From DTJG01 sp964532995 (GTDB lineage Bacteria > Ratteibacteria > UBA8468 > B48-G9 > DTJG01), in contig CAZHJN010000014.1 of assembly GCA_964532995.1 (NCBI GenBank), positions 1 to 43,248 of the forward strand: a stretch of 43,248 nt of DNA, given 5' to 3'. Numbering within the stretch: position 1 is the stretch's first letter; each line of letters opens with the position of its first letter. Below the pieces are notes generated by a model. The model searched no databases and was not told the DNA's origin. It saw only the letters and a program-made list of their open reading frames with translations. Both the position numbers and the translations under genes were made by a program. Positions 33,329 through 41,457 of this stretch are shown piece after piece.

Positions 33329-34345
33329 ATCGTTAAACATGCGGAAAAGTTCTTTTCTGATATCAATTTTTCTTTTTTCTTCAGCAGAAATAACTGCTCC
33401 AAGACAGGTGGCAACAGTTTTAGCTCCTTCCAGCGCATCTGTTTCAATGATTCTGTTATTCTTAAGGCAATCAACAAAATGCTTTATTTCACCCGTGATA
33501 TTATGATGAGCAATATTTACAGGAATTTCTGCAAAATCATAGTTTGCCCTGGTTTTGAAAAATCTTGTTGAACATAGAAGAATATGGTCAGAAGTGTTGT
33601 CAGATATTATTGTACCCTTTGTTCCGTAAAAAACGCTTCTCATGGTATATGGTCTTATACATCCGATTGAGCAAAAAACCTTTCCCATCAGGCCATTTTC
33701 AAATCTGTATATGGCAATCGTTGCATCATCAACTGGCCAGTCAACAAGACACTTATGGTTTGAATAAGCAAAAACCTCAACAGGATCTCCTGCAATCCAT
33801 CTCAAAAGGTCCACAGCATGACAGCCACCTCCTATAAAAGGTTTCCTTCTCTGATCTTTCCTCCAGTTATCAACTCCGGGCGCAACCCTGTAATCGTGGG
33901 CATATTCACTTTCAACAAAAAACAGTTCTCCTATCTCTCCTGAATCAATGATTTCTTTTGCAAGTACAAATCCAGGAGCAAATCTGCAGACCTGTCCTAT
34001 CATGAATTTCTTTCCTGATTTCTTGACCGCTTTTATAATCTCAACACAGTCTTCAATATTCAATGCCAGCGGTTTTTCACACAGGACATTTTTCCCAGCC
34101 ATAAGCGCATCAACACAGTGCTGTCTGTGAAAATAATCAGGGCTTGCCACTGAAACAATATCTATCTCCTTTCTGCTGAGAAGTTCTCTGTAATCTGTTG
34201 TTGCAAAGAAGATATTGAATTCTTTTTGAATATTTTCAAGGTGTTTGCTATCAGTATCGCATATTCCGGCGACCTCAACACCATTCTGCATATAACCAAT
34301 AAGATGAGCTTTTCCCATCCTCAAACCTATAACTGCTGCTTTCAT
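33323..34345 (-). CDS. Gfo/Idh/MocA-family oxidoreductase
   Basis: A 340-residue NAD(P)-dependent dehydrogenase of the sugar-oxidising family. The N-terminal Rossmann fold begins MKAAVIGLRMGKAH, with a variant of the GxGxxG loop. The catalytic-site Lys91 sits in CEKPLALN. Later GGGCHAVDLLRWIAGDP carries the conserved Asp and His positions of the family's active site. Members oxidise or epimerise sugars, inositols and sugar acids. It follows the Nif3-family gene by three bases, so the two are co-transcribed, and it converges with DUF3604. The sugar substrate is unknown. Confidence 0.93.
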   Translation of the reverse strand: MKAAVIGLRMGKAHLIGYMQNGVEVAGICDTDSKHLENIQKEFNIFFATTDYRELLSRKEIDIVSVASPDYFHRQHCVDALMAGKNVLCEKPLALNIEDCVEIIKAVKKSGKKFMIGQVCRFAPGFVLAKEIIDSGEIGELFFVESEYAHDYRVAPGVDNWRKDQRRKPFIGGGCHAVDLLRWIAGDPVEVFAYSNHKCLVDWPVDDATIAIYRFENGLMGKVFCSIGCIRPYTMRSVFYGTKGTIISDNTSDHILLCSTRFFKTRANYDFAEIPVNIAHHNITGEIKHFVDCLKNNRIIETDALEGAKTVATCLGAVISAEEKRKIDIRKELFRMFNDL

Positions 34346-34348
34346 CTT

Positions 34349-35149
34349 TCACCCCGTGTAATTAAACGGATAACCTGCATCAAGAAAAGCCACTTTTGTT
34401 TCTGGAAACCTTTTCTTCAATTTTTCAGCGAGATTTCTCACACCAGGATTTTCGCTTAAAACATGGCTTGTTTCAATTGCAACCATTCCGTATTCAACAC
34501 AGCATCTTATTGCATAGTCCACAGCCTCTCCAAAAACAACAACCTCTGCACCAAGATTGTATGGTTCCTCTGCAATTCCATAAATCTGGCCCAGTCCACC
34601 CACTGCGGTTGCGATTCTGCTCACCTTTCTTTCCATATCTCCTGCAACTCTGATGCATGGCAATCCCATCCTTTTTTTTATAGACTCCGCAAGATCTTTA
34701 ACCTTTACAGGTTCAATCTCATGAACCCTGATGAATCTTGCCCTGTTAATTTCTTTCTCAAAACCCAGTATCCGTGGAAAAGCATCGCACATACCCCATC
34801 CGGTTGCAGCATCCCAGTTTTTATGTGTCATATAAACTACCATATCATTGTTTTTCAAAATCTCAGAGCGTAACAGATTCGGCATTTTTTTCATGTAATC
34901 TTTTTCAGAATTAAACCAGATGGTCTCAGAATAACCCCAGAATAGAAACTCATGCGCTATTACCAGATCCAGTTTTTCTTTTTTTGCTTTTTCCAGAACA
35001 AAAATTGTCGGAGACCATGTCACACCTATTCCGGAAATATCATGGTTCTCATCTCCGAAAACAATTCTGTCATCAGCTGGAATTTCACCAAAATTGTCCT
35101 TAAAAGGCGCTATCTCTCTTATATAATCAATAATCTCCCTGACCTTCAT
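34349..35149 (-). CDS. Nif3-family dinuclear metal protein with a variant ligand
   Basis: A 266-residue Nif3-like protein. The ATG at 35149 is preceded by AAAGGAG; the frame is open 18 codons further to 35203 but that start has no site. Candidate metal ligands are His66 (VIAHEFLFWG), Asp113 (THKNWDAATG) and His229/Glu233 (ETSHVLSENPG). In typical Nif3 proteins the first motif is HHP, so Glu67 replaces the second histidine. The C-terminus (FLDAGYPFNYTG) is complete. Nif3 is widespread but biochemically ill-defined. It is divergent from the CE15-like gene and upstream of a Gfo/Idh oxidoreductase, suggesting a role in sugar metabolism. Confidence 0.85.
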   Translation of the reverse strand: MKVREIIDYIREIAPFKDNFGEIPADDRIVFGDENHDISGIGVTWSPTIFVLEKAKKEKLDLVIAHEFLFWGYSETIWFNSEKDYMKKMPNLLRSEILKNNDMVVYMTHKNWDAATGWGMCDAFPRILGFEKEINRARFIRVHEIEPVKVKDLAESIKKRMGLPCIRVAGDMERKVSRIATAVGGLGQIYGIAEEPYNLGAEVVVFGEAVDYAIRCCVEYGMVAIETSHVLSENPGVRNLAEKLKKRFPETKVAFLDAGYPFNYTG

Positions 35150-35193
35150 CTCTTCTCCTTTCACTTGTTTAATCGGAAAATCCTTTGAAGTGT

Positions 35194-35220
35194 ATTTTAT
35201 CATTAAATTTGTGGTAAAAT
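35194..35220. promoter_or_regulatory. Divergent extended -10 elements between the Nif3-like and CE15-like genes
   Basis: The minus strand has TGATAAAAT (35202-35194) facing Nif3. The plus strand has TGGTAAAAT (35212-35220) facing the esterase, six bases before its ATG at 35227, so that transcript would be essentially leaderless. Neither has a clear -35, consistent with extended -10 promoters. Confidence 0.45.
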
Positions 35221-35226
35221 TCAGTC

Positions 35227-36450
35227 ATGGCTGAAAGAAAAGCAAATTACGATGAAAGCAGGGTCCCGGAATATGTTTTACCACCAATTTTGATCTGTTC
35301 TGATGGAACAGAGGTAAAAGATATTAAGACATGGGAAGAAAAAAGACGACCGGAAATACTGGACCTTTTTTGCAGGTATGTTTATGGTTATCAACCGGAA
35401 ATTGATATCAGTCTTGAGTTTGATGAGTTTTCAAGGAATGAAGGCAAGTTTGACGACAAGGCAACCATGAAACAGGTAACCATAAATGTACTGTATAAAA
35501 AGAAAAAATACCCGCTTGAACTATTGCTTTTTGTTCCAAATAATGTTGTAAAACCTGTTGGTGTTTTTGTTGGACTGAATTTTCAGGGAAATCATACTAT
35601 CAGTGATGATAAGGAAATAAAAATCTCAACAAGGTGGATTACTTCCAGTGCTCATGGAGTTATAAACAATAAGGCAACAGAAGAAAGCCGATCTTCCCAA
35701 AAAAGCAGATGGCCTGTCAGAGAAATAATTGAATCCGGTTATGCGGTGGCAACGATGTATTATGGAGATCTTGAGCCCGACCATCACCAGGGATACAGGG
35801 ATGGAATACGCGCCTTTCTACACCCGGATGGAAAAAATGCAGGGTTCAAACCTGACGACTGGGGAGCCATAGGAGCATGGGCCTGGGGCTTAAGCCGGAT
35901 AATGGATTATTTTGAAATAGATCCTGATATAGATGAGAAAAAGGTTGTTGTGGTGGGCCATTCAAGACTGGGAAAAACTGCTCTGTGGGCAGGAGCGCTT
36001 GACCGTCGATTTGCAATAGTAATCTCCAATAGCTCAGGTTGCGGCGGTGCTGCACTGAGCAGAAGGTGTTTTGGAGAAACTGTTTATCACATCAATACTG
36101 CATTTCCACACTGGTTCTGTGATAATTTCAAAAATTTTAATAACAGAGAAAATGAGTTGCCAGTTGATCAGCATATGTTGATTTCATTGATAACACCAAG
36201 ACCTGTATATGTTGCAAGTGCAACCGAAGACCTCTGGGCAGATCCAAAGGGAGAATTTCTTTCAGCAAAAAACGCTGGCGTTGTATATTCTCTTTACGGT
36301 AAAAAGGGGCTTGAAGTTGACTGGATGCCTGAATCAAACAAATCCTTCGGTGATTATATCGGCTATCATATCCGTTCAGGTACGCATGATATAACACTTT
36401 TTGACTGGTGGCAGTATATGAATTTTGCAGAAAGACATTTTAGGAAATAA
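35227..36450 (+). CDS. CE15-like (glucuronoyl esterase-type) alpha/beta hydrolase, no signal peptide
   Basis: A 407-residue alpha/beta hydrolase of the CE15 type, the family of 4-O-methyl-glucuronoyl methylesterases that cleave lignin-glucuronoxylan ester links. The candidate nucleophile is Ser246 in VGHSRLGKTALW. Candidate acid Glu334 is in SATEDLWAD and candidate His387 is in SGTHDITLF. The NSSGCGGAALSRR segment after the nucleophile is typical. CE15 enzymes are normally exported, but this begins MAERKANYDESRVPEY with no signal peptide. An upstream ribosome-binding site is absent. It follows a bidirectional promoter gap with the Nif3-like gene and converges with an MFS gene. The native substrate cannot be fixed from the sequence. 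Confidence 0.82.
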   Translation: MAERKANYDESRVPEYVLPPILICSDGTEVKDIKTWEEKRRPEILDLFCRYVYGYQPEIDISLEFDEFSRNEGKFDDKATMKQVTINVLYKKKKYPLELLLFVPNNVVKPVGVFVGLNFQGNHTISDDKEIKISTRWITSSAHGVINNKATEESRSSQKSRWPVREIIESGYAVATMYYGDLEPDHHQGYRDGIRAFLHPDGKNAGFKPDDWGAIGAWAWGLSRIMDYFEIDPDIDEKKVVVVGHSRLGKTALWAGALDRRFAIVISNSSGCGGAALSRRCFGETVYHINTAFPHWFCDNFKNFNNRENELPVDQHMLISLITPRPVYVASATEDLWADPKGEFLSAKNAGVVYSLYGKKGLEVDWMPESNKSFGDYIGYHIRSGTHDITLFDWWQYMNFAERHFRK

Positions 36451-36500
36451 CTTTCTCACTCACAGCAGCACTTGTTGCATCAGTTTAATTGTTAACAAAA

Positions 36501-37826
36501 TTACTTCCTTTCAAAAACATTCCTGGCAATGCTGAAAACCATTTCTCTGGTTGTTATCTGTTTGTCTGCTCTGACCTTCCTGATGAAAAAAATTGCTGCA
36601 AAATGAAAAAACAGGTTTATTAAAAAAAGAATACTGTAGGCATCAAAAGTAAAAAATGAAAACTTGATTTGAAAGTTCGAAAGAATTTTCAGTATATGTC
36701 CTGCAAAAAGTGGTGCAAGCCCTCCTATAAAACCGATCCACGCATAGTAAATCGAGGTATAAAAGATAGCAGTATTATTATCTTTTATGATGCCTGAATA
36801 CAGAATCCTGTAAATACCCACGGTTCTTCCCGGCTGACTCAGTCCTGATAAAAGATAAAGAAACAGAACAACTGGAAAGATTGAAAAACTATCGCGAAAA
36901 AGAAAAAGCCAGCCAGCAGGAACAATCGAATAAAGGGCCAAACTTGTAATTATAACAGGTCTTCCTCCGAACCTATCTCCGATATATCCCCACAAAAATC
37001 CTGTCAAAATGAAACCTGCAATTGTGGCATTGTCAAGGATAATAACATTTCCTGGAATAAAGTTTAGCTTTTCTTTCAGAAAAATCGGTAAAAATGCCAT
37101 CATAGAGAAACCAAATAATGCAAGACCTATTGCATAAAGAAAATAATGGAAATTTTTGTCTCTGAATGGTTCTGAAATCCTGAAAATATCAAAAGTTGTC
37201 TTTTTTCCTCTCACAGGTTTTCCACCAGGAACAAGGCTCATAAAAAATACACTTATAAAACCAGAAACGCAACCTGCAGATATCACCTTCATATAGGCTT
37301 CTATTCCAGACCCTTCACCTACAATCTTGCTTGCAAAAAAGATAGCACCAAGGCCTGCTGTGCCTGTTATTATGCCTCCGATTGCAGTAAATTTTCCTCT
37401 TAAATTGTCAGGTACAAATTCCTTTGCCCAGGGATAATATGCTGTTTCTCCTGCTGCCCTTAAAAGAGCAAAAACCATTATTATTGTTGTAACATAGAAT
37501 ATCCCTGCCTCACTTCCGAAATTATAGATAATCTTTGGAAGAAGAAGCAAAAGAGAAGCAACAGTTTTTCTTGCAAACCAGCAAAAAAGGAAAACTTTTT
37601 TAGTCCCAAGATACTCAACATAACCACTTATAAAAGGAGCAATGATGCCACAGAAAGGGAAAAATGATAGAAGGATACCTATGCGGTTTTCAGGTATACT
37701 GAGCCTGTTAAGAAAAAGTAAAAAGATAGAGCCAAAAACAGTCAGATAACAGAATACTGTATTGAAAACCTCAGAAGCGATAGCCCAGTAAAGACCTTTT
37801 ATTTTTTGTTTTATTTCATGGTCCAT
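36501..37826 (-). CDS. MFS transporter
   Basis: A 441-residue integral membrane protein with about 12 predicted helices, of the major facilitator fold. SPECIFIC features are a cytoplasmic N-terminus (MDHEIKQKIKGLYWAI), YVEYLGTKKV at the loop 2-3 position in place of the usual MFS signature, AKEFVPDNLRGKFTAIGGI after helix 4, and WGYIGDRFGGRP in the second half, a good copy of the MFS loop 8-9 motif. The frame opens with TTG at 37835, but the ATG at 37826 is the likelier start. The promoter at 37862-37890 precedes it. Import of a sugar or sugar acid is plausible from the neighbouring catabolic genes. Confidence 0.85.
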   Translation of the reverse strand: MDHEIKQKIKGLYWAIASEVFNTVFCYLTVFGSIFLLFLNRLSIPENRIGILLSFFPFCGIIAPFISGYVEYLGTKKVFLFCWFARKTVASLLLLLPKIIYNFGSEAGIFYVTTIIMVFALLRAAGETAYYPWAKEFVPDNLRGKFTAIGGIITGTAGLGAIFFASKIVGEGSGIEAYMKVISAGCVSGFISVFFMSLVPGGKPVRGKKTTFDIFRISEPFRDKNFHYFLYAIGLALFGFSMMAFLPIFLKEKLNFIPGNVIILDNATIAGFILTGFLWGYIGDRFGGRPVIITSLALYSIVPAGWLFLFRDSFSIFPVVLFLYLLSGLSQPGRTVGIYRILYSGIIKDNNTAIFYTSIYYAWIGFIGGLAPLFAGHILKILSNFQIKFSFFTFDAYSILFLINLFFHFAAIFFIRKVRADKQITTREMVFSIARNVFERK

Positions 37827-37861
37827 ATCAGACAAAAGAATTAAGTCAATTTCATTTTGTT

Positions 37862-37890
37862 ATAATATTCTGGCAGAAGTTTACTGTCAA
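37862..37890 (-). promoter_or_regulatory. Sigma-70 promoter for the MFS transporter gene
   Basis: On the minus strand TTGACA (37890-37885) and TATTAT (37867-37862) are 17 bases apart. Transcription would start near 37855, giving about a 30-base leader to the ATG at 37826. It faces away from the tRNA-Arg gene. Confidence 0.8.
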
Positions 37891-37907
37891 AAAATCCAGA
37901 AAATTCC

Positions 37908-37941
37908 TTGAAACTCGAGTCTGATTCAGGTATCATATAAT
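37908..37941 (+). promoter_or_regulatory. Candidate promoter of the tRNA-Arg gene
   Basis: TTGAAA (37908-37913) is 17 bases from TATCAT (37931-37936), and a TATAAT overlaps it (37936-37941) at a longer spacing. The tRNA begins at 37945, so the first option would start transcription almost at the mature 5' end. Confidence 0.4.
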
Positions 37942-37944
37942 TAA

Positions 37945-38019
37945 GCCCCTGTAGCTCAGTTAGGATAGAGCAGCGGTTTCCTAAACCGCGTGCCGCCTGT
38001 TCGAGTCAGGCCAGGGGCG
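37945..38019 (+). tRNA. tRNA-Arg (anticodon CCU)
   Basis: A 75-base cloverleaf without encoded CCA. The acceptor stem GCCCCTG pairs with CAGGGGC, the D stem is GCTC/GAGC, the anticodon stem is GCGGT/ACCGC around the loop TTCCTAA with anticodon CCT, and the T stem is GCCTG/CAGGC around TTCGAGT. All stems pair fully and the variable loop is five bases. It reads AGG codons. It is followed by a T-rich run (TTTTTCTTTT) that may end its transcript. Confidence 0.97.
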
Positions 38020-38068
38020 CTTTTTCTTTTCTGGCTTGTGTATTAAAATAGGGAATGGAGGGAAACAA

Positions 38069-38404
38069 ATGAAAAAAACTTCAGAATCAATCGAAAAATT
38101 CAGATTAGGTGAGTCTGGACCCAAGTATATATTCAGAGGACCTCACTGCGAATGGGGTATTATAGTACTGAAACCCGGAGAACAGATGGGTGCACATGGA
38201 CACAGATCAGTGGTCGAAGATTTCCTTTTTCTCAAAGGAAATCCAAAGGTTGTTGTTGATAAAATAGAACAAAGGGTAAACCCGGGTGATGCAATTCGTG
38301 CAGAACCAGGTGAAGCCCATAACATTATAAATGATACTGAAAAATGTATTAAACTTGTGTTCATAAAATCACCTTATATCCCTGATGATAAATATCCCTG
38401 TTGA
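38069..38404 (+). CDS. Small cupin-domain protein
   Basis: A 111-residue single-domain cupin. The first cupin motif is visible as GEQMGAHGHRSVVEDFLFLKG (in pieces HGH, then Glu), where His and Glu ligate a metal, and the second as PGDAIRAEPGEAHNI. I chose the ATG at 38069 because GGAGG lies seven bases upstream; an earlier in-frame start at 38036 would reach back toward the tRNA. Small cupins are often sugar-binding proteins or isomerases, but no function can be assigned. The PcRGLX/YetA-like gene begins ten bases after its stop, so they are probably co-transcribed. Confidence 0.8.
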   Translation: MKKTSESIEKFRLGESGPKYIFRGPHCEWGIIVLKPGEQMGAHGHRSVVEDFLFLKGNPKVVVDKIEQRVNPGDAIRAEPGEAHNIINDTEKCIKLVFIKSPYIPDDKYPC

Positions 38405-38413
38405 CTGCCAGCG

Positions 38414-40690
38414 ATGAAAACTGAAAAAATCATATTCCATGTGAATAATCCAGCAGGAAAAAAGATTGTTGCTTGTGTTTCGGGTTGTATACCTTTACCT
38501 GAAAACCTGATATTTTCCACGGACTCCATACAGTTGATAAACAGCACGTCAGGTAAAAACATTCCATTTCAGGCAAAGCCAATTGCAAAATGGAAGGATA
38601 AAAGTATAAAGTGGCTCCTGATTGATTTTGTTGATGAATTTCAGCCAGAAGCAAAAACAGAGTATCAGTTCACATCTCACAAAAATCTGAAACAGAACAT
38701 TACAGGAAGTTCAGCAGAAATAAAAGTGCTTCCAATCGAGGATAAAAACCTCCTCCAGATTAACAGCAAATTCTGTCTCTGTCTTACCCTTATTGATAAA
38801 AACAGGGTCCTATATTCTGCAAAAAAGAATAAAATCACAAAAAGATATGGAAAGATAAAAAAAGTCGTTACAATTGAAGGTTCTTTTGAAAATAATAAAG
38901 GAATTCGCGCCTTTGACTTTAGATTGAGAGCAACACAATGGGCTGGATGCAGCCTTATAAAGATTGAACCAATGATTATCATCAATCCTGATAGGGGTGT
39001 ATTTTTCCCTGTAAGAGAACTCAATCTGCAAATCCTGTCATTGAAAAAAACAAAATTATTTACAGTTATTCCTGAAATATTTCCATACCCGGTATCTGAA
39101 AGAACGAAAATCCTCCAGTTTGACGATGTCAGCTGCTCAGTAGAAACCGATACGCAATTACAGAAGAAAAGCATCTCTCTTTCTGGCTGCCTTCGGATAA
39201 ACACCAACGATGGAAAAATCGCAGTATGCATGAAAGACTTCGCAATGCGATGGCCAAAAAGCATTGAAACAAACCAATACTCAGTAAGTTTAGGTCTTTT
39301 CCCCTCATTCAAAGCTGGAACATTCAATCATATGCAGCCATGGTATAAATATGGATATCTGTTCAGGGCAAAAAACTATATGCTGAAAACAGGACAGAGA
39401 AGAAGATGGGAAATATGGAGTGATAGTTCAGGAAATACAGAACTCTGTAAAACTGTTGCAGAAAATGCTTTTATTCCTGTGCCAGAACCAAAACTGTCAA
39501 TTTCAACCAGGATATTCGGAAATATTTCTGCCTGCGATGATATGTCACAGGATTATGATAGATTCATCGCCCGCTTGTTTGAGGTGTATCTTGGTAGTAT
39601 CAGAAAAAATAGAGACAATGGCGAAATGAACTGGGGCGACTGGTTTGGTGAAAGACACTGCAACTGGGGAAACAATGAGTATGACACTCCTGAGCAATTG
39701 TTTATCCAGTTTATAAGAACCGGTGATATCAGATATTTTGTCTCCGGAGAAAGAGCAGCAAGACATATGGACGAGGTTGATATCATACATTCTGTGAACA
39801 ATGAGTTGATCCATTCCTTTGATGAAGAACCATTCAAACCATTTGATGTAATGCCTGGCTGTGTTCATGAGCATACAATAGGTCATGTCGGCGGATTTCA
39901 CTCAAGGAAAAAGGTAAAAAAGCTTATGAGCAAACTCCTTAAAAGAAAAAATCCATATCTGTGTCTTGACCCATGGAATATGGGACATCTCTGGCTTGAG
40001 GGGTTGCGTGATGCATATTTTCTTACAGGCGATGAATGGTTCAAAGAAACAATAATTACTGTTGCTGATTACCTCTCGTATGTTGTTAAAAACAATTTAT
40101 ATCCATTTATGGGACATTCCCATGCCGGAAGAACAACCGGATGGCCTCTGATTGCACTCTGTGCTGCATATGATGTAATAAAAAAACCAGAATACCTGAA
40201 AGCCATGAGAACTCTTGTCAATAATGCAATTGCACAGCAGGATACCAACTGCGGCGGATGGCTTTATCAGCTGTCTGATGGCCACTGTAATTGCGTAAAA
40301 AATAAGCATGTTGGAAGTGCTGGTTTTCTCATAAGCATTTTGATAAACGGTTTGAGCCGCTATTATAAAACTACCGGAGACAGAAGAATTCCTGATTGTA
40401 TCAGGAAAGCGTGCGACTTTCTTGTCGCTGATACATGGGATGAAAAAACAGGAAAATTCAGATACACCTCATGTCCTGCATCCCCACTAATAGAAGTTCT
40501 GGGCGTCTCCATTCTTTCACTTGTGAATGGAATAAGAATTGGCGGCGCAAAACAGAATGAGGTATTCATTAAGGCGTGGAAGAATATGATGATGTCTCCT
40601 GAAGAGTTTAATGGCAGGCTTTTTTCTATTTATGCTTTTGGAACAGCTGAAGCGTTCTCGCTTTATCTTTCGCTGAAAAAAAATGGCTGA
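38414..40690 (+). CDS. PcRGLX/YetA-like protein (exo-rhamnogalacturonan lyase family)
   Basis: A 758-residue protein. Residues about 1-95 match the N-terminal beta domain of the PcRGLX/YetA family: SGCIPLPENL, then an LINSTSGKNIPFQ strand and KWKDKSIKWLLIDF. A middle beta-rich part follows. From about 400 there is an alpha-barrel part with EMNWGDWFGERHCNWG, GERAARHMDEVDIIH and HSHAGRTTGWPL, rich in conserved His, Arg and Trp. PcRGLX from Penicillium is an exo-acting rhamnogalacturonan lyase (PL26), but many family members have no proven activity. No signal peptide is seen, so it would act on imported oligosaccharides. The stop overlaps the LipM/LplA-like start by eight bases. Confidence 0.75.
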   Translation: MKTEKIIFHVNNPAGKKIVACVSGCIPLPENLIFSTDSIQLINSTSGKNIPFQAKPIAKWKDKSIKWLLIDFVDEFQPEAKTEYQFTSHKNLKQNITGSSAEIKVLPIEDKNLLQINSKFCLCLTLIDKNRVLYSAKKNKITKRYGKIKKVVTIEGSFENNKGIRAFDFRLRATQWAGCSLIKIEPMIIINPDRGVFFPVRELNLQILSLKKTKLFTVIPEIFPYPVSERTKILQFDDVSCSVETDTQLQKKSISLSGCLRINTNDGKIAVCMKDFAMRWPKSIETNQYSVSLGLFPSFKAGTFNHMQPWYKYGYLFRAKNYMLKTGQRRRWEIWSDSSGNTELCKTVAENAFIPVPEPKLSISTRIFGNISACDDMSQDYDRFIARLFEVYLGSIRKNRDNGEMNWGDWFGERHCNWGNNEYDTPEQLFIQFIRTGDIRYFVSGERAARHMDEVDIIHSVNNELIHSFDEEPFKPFDVMPGCVHEHTIGHVGGFHSRKKVKKLMSKLLKRKNPYLCLDPWNMGHLWLEGLRDAYFLTGDEWFKETIITVADYLSYVVKNNLYPFMGHSHAGRTTGWPLIALCAAYDVIKKPEYLKAMRTLVNNAIAQQDTNCGGWLYQLSDGHCNCVKNKHVGSAGFLISILINGLSRYYKTTGDRRIPDCIRKACDFLVADTWDEKTGKFRYTSCPASPLIEVLGVSILSLVNGIRIGGAKQNEVFIKAWKNMMMSPEEFNGRLFSIYAFGTAEAFSLYLSLKKNG

Positions 40691-41453
40691 AAAACACTGG
40701 TTTGTTGTTATTACAAAAAATGTTACGCCAGCAATGAATATGGCTTTTGACAGTGTGATGTGGAAAAAAGTGAAGGCAAATCCAGACATTGCACTGTTAA
40801 GATTTTATACCTGGAAACCATCCGGTGTTTCTCTCGGTGTAAACCAGAAGCCAGAAACACTCGTCAATGTTGAATTCTGCAAAAAAAACAATATCCCTGT
40901 TGTTGCCAGAATAACAGGTGGAAGCGCCATCTTTCACGATCGCGAAATAACCTACAGTTTTTCAGCCGCAGATGATGAAAAAATTTTTACCGGTCCCATG
41001 GCTTCATATGAAAAAATCTGCGGTGCACTGAAACTTGGCTTGGAAAAACTTGGGATCAGGGTCCAGTGGAGGGGGCAATCAATCGGAAAAGAACCATCAT
41101 TAACAAACAGGGATTGTTTTTCTCTTTCAACAAGACACGACCTGGTGATTAAAGGAAGAAAAATTATAGGAAGCGCTCAGAGAAAGGACAGAACATCCTT
41201 TTTGCAGCATGGAAGTTTGCTTGTTGAAATTCAAAAGGAACTGTGGAGAAATATATTCCTTCAGGATCCGGATTTTACCAAAATTGTATGTCTATCTGAA
41301 ATACTTGGCTATGCTATTGATTTTGAAAAACTTGTCTTTTTGCTTGCATCAGGCTTTGAAGAATTTTTCAATCATAAATTTGAAAGATTTGAGTTTTCCT
41401 CAGAGGATATTGAAGAAGCAAGAAAAATTGAACGACAATTCTTACTGGTTTAA
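40683..41453 (+). CDS. LipM/LplA-like lipoate or octanoate transferase
   Basis: A 256-residue protein of the biotin/lipoate protein ligase fold. The lipoyl-binding loop reads ARITGGSAIFHD (about 76-86), the second conserved loop IKGRKIIGSAQRKD contains Lys160, and QHGSLLVEI follows. Cys145 in NRDCFS is at the position of a conserved cysteine of LipM octanoyltransferases, favouring transferase over ATP-dependent ligase. Length suits a single domain. It attaches or transfers octanoate/lipoate to lipoyl domains of dehydrogenases or GcvH; none are encoded in the window. The start overlaps the YetA-like stop, an odd partner for lipoylation. Confidence 0.82.
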   Translation: MAEKHWFVVITKNVTPAMNMAFDSVMWKKVKANPDIALLRFYTWKPSGVSLGVNQKPETLVNVEFCKKNNIPVVARITGGSAIFHDREITYSFSAADDEKIFTGPMASYEKICGALKLGLEKLGIRVQWRGQSIGKEPSLTNRDCFSLSTRHDLVIKGRKIIGSAQRKDRTSFLQHGSLLVEIQKELWRNIFLQDPDFTKIVCLSEILGYAIDFEKLVFLLASGFEEFFNHKFERFEFSSEDIEEARKIERQFLLV

Positions 41454-41457
41454 CATA

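Noticed and set aside
36451..36500. Possible terminator between the convergent CE15-like and MFS genes
   Set aside because: AGGAAATAA and TTACTTCCT pair with one mismatch, but the stem is AT-rich, far apart and has no T tract, so it is too weak to call.
37945..38019. tRNA-Arg as an attachment site for an integrated element
   Set aside because: I looked for a repeat of the tRNA 3' end and for an integrase in the window and found neither; the flanking genes look like ordinary metabolic genes.
41209..41457. Longer start for the kelch-like protein inside the LipM-like gene
   Set aside because: It removes the signal peptide from the N-terminus and overlaps a well-supported gene by more than 240 bases in another frame.
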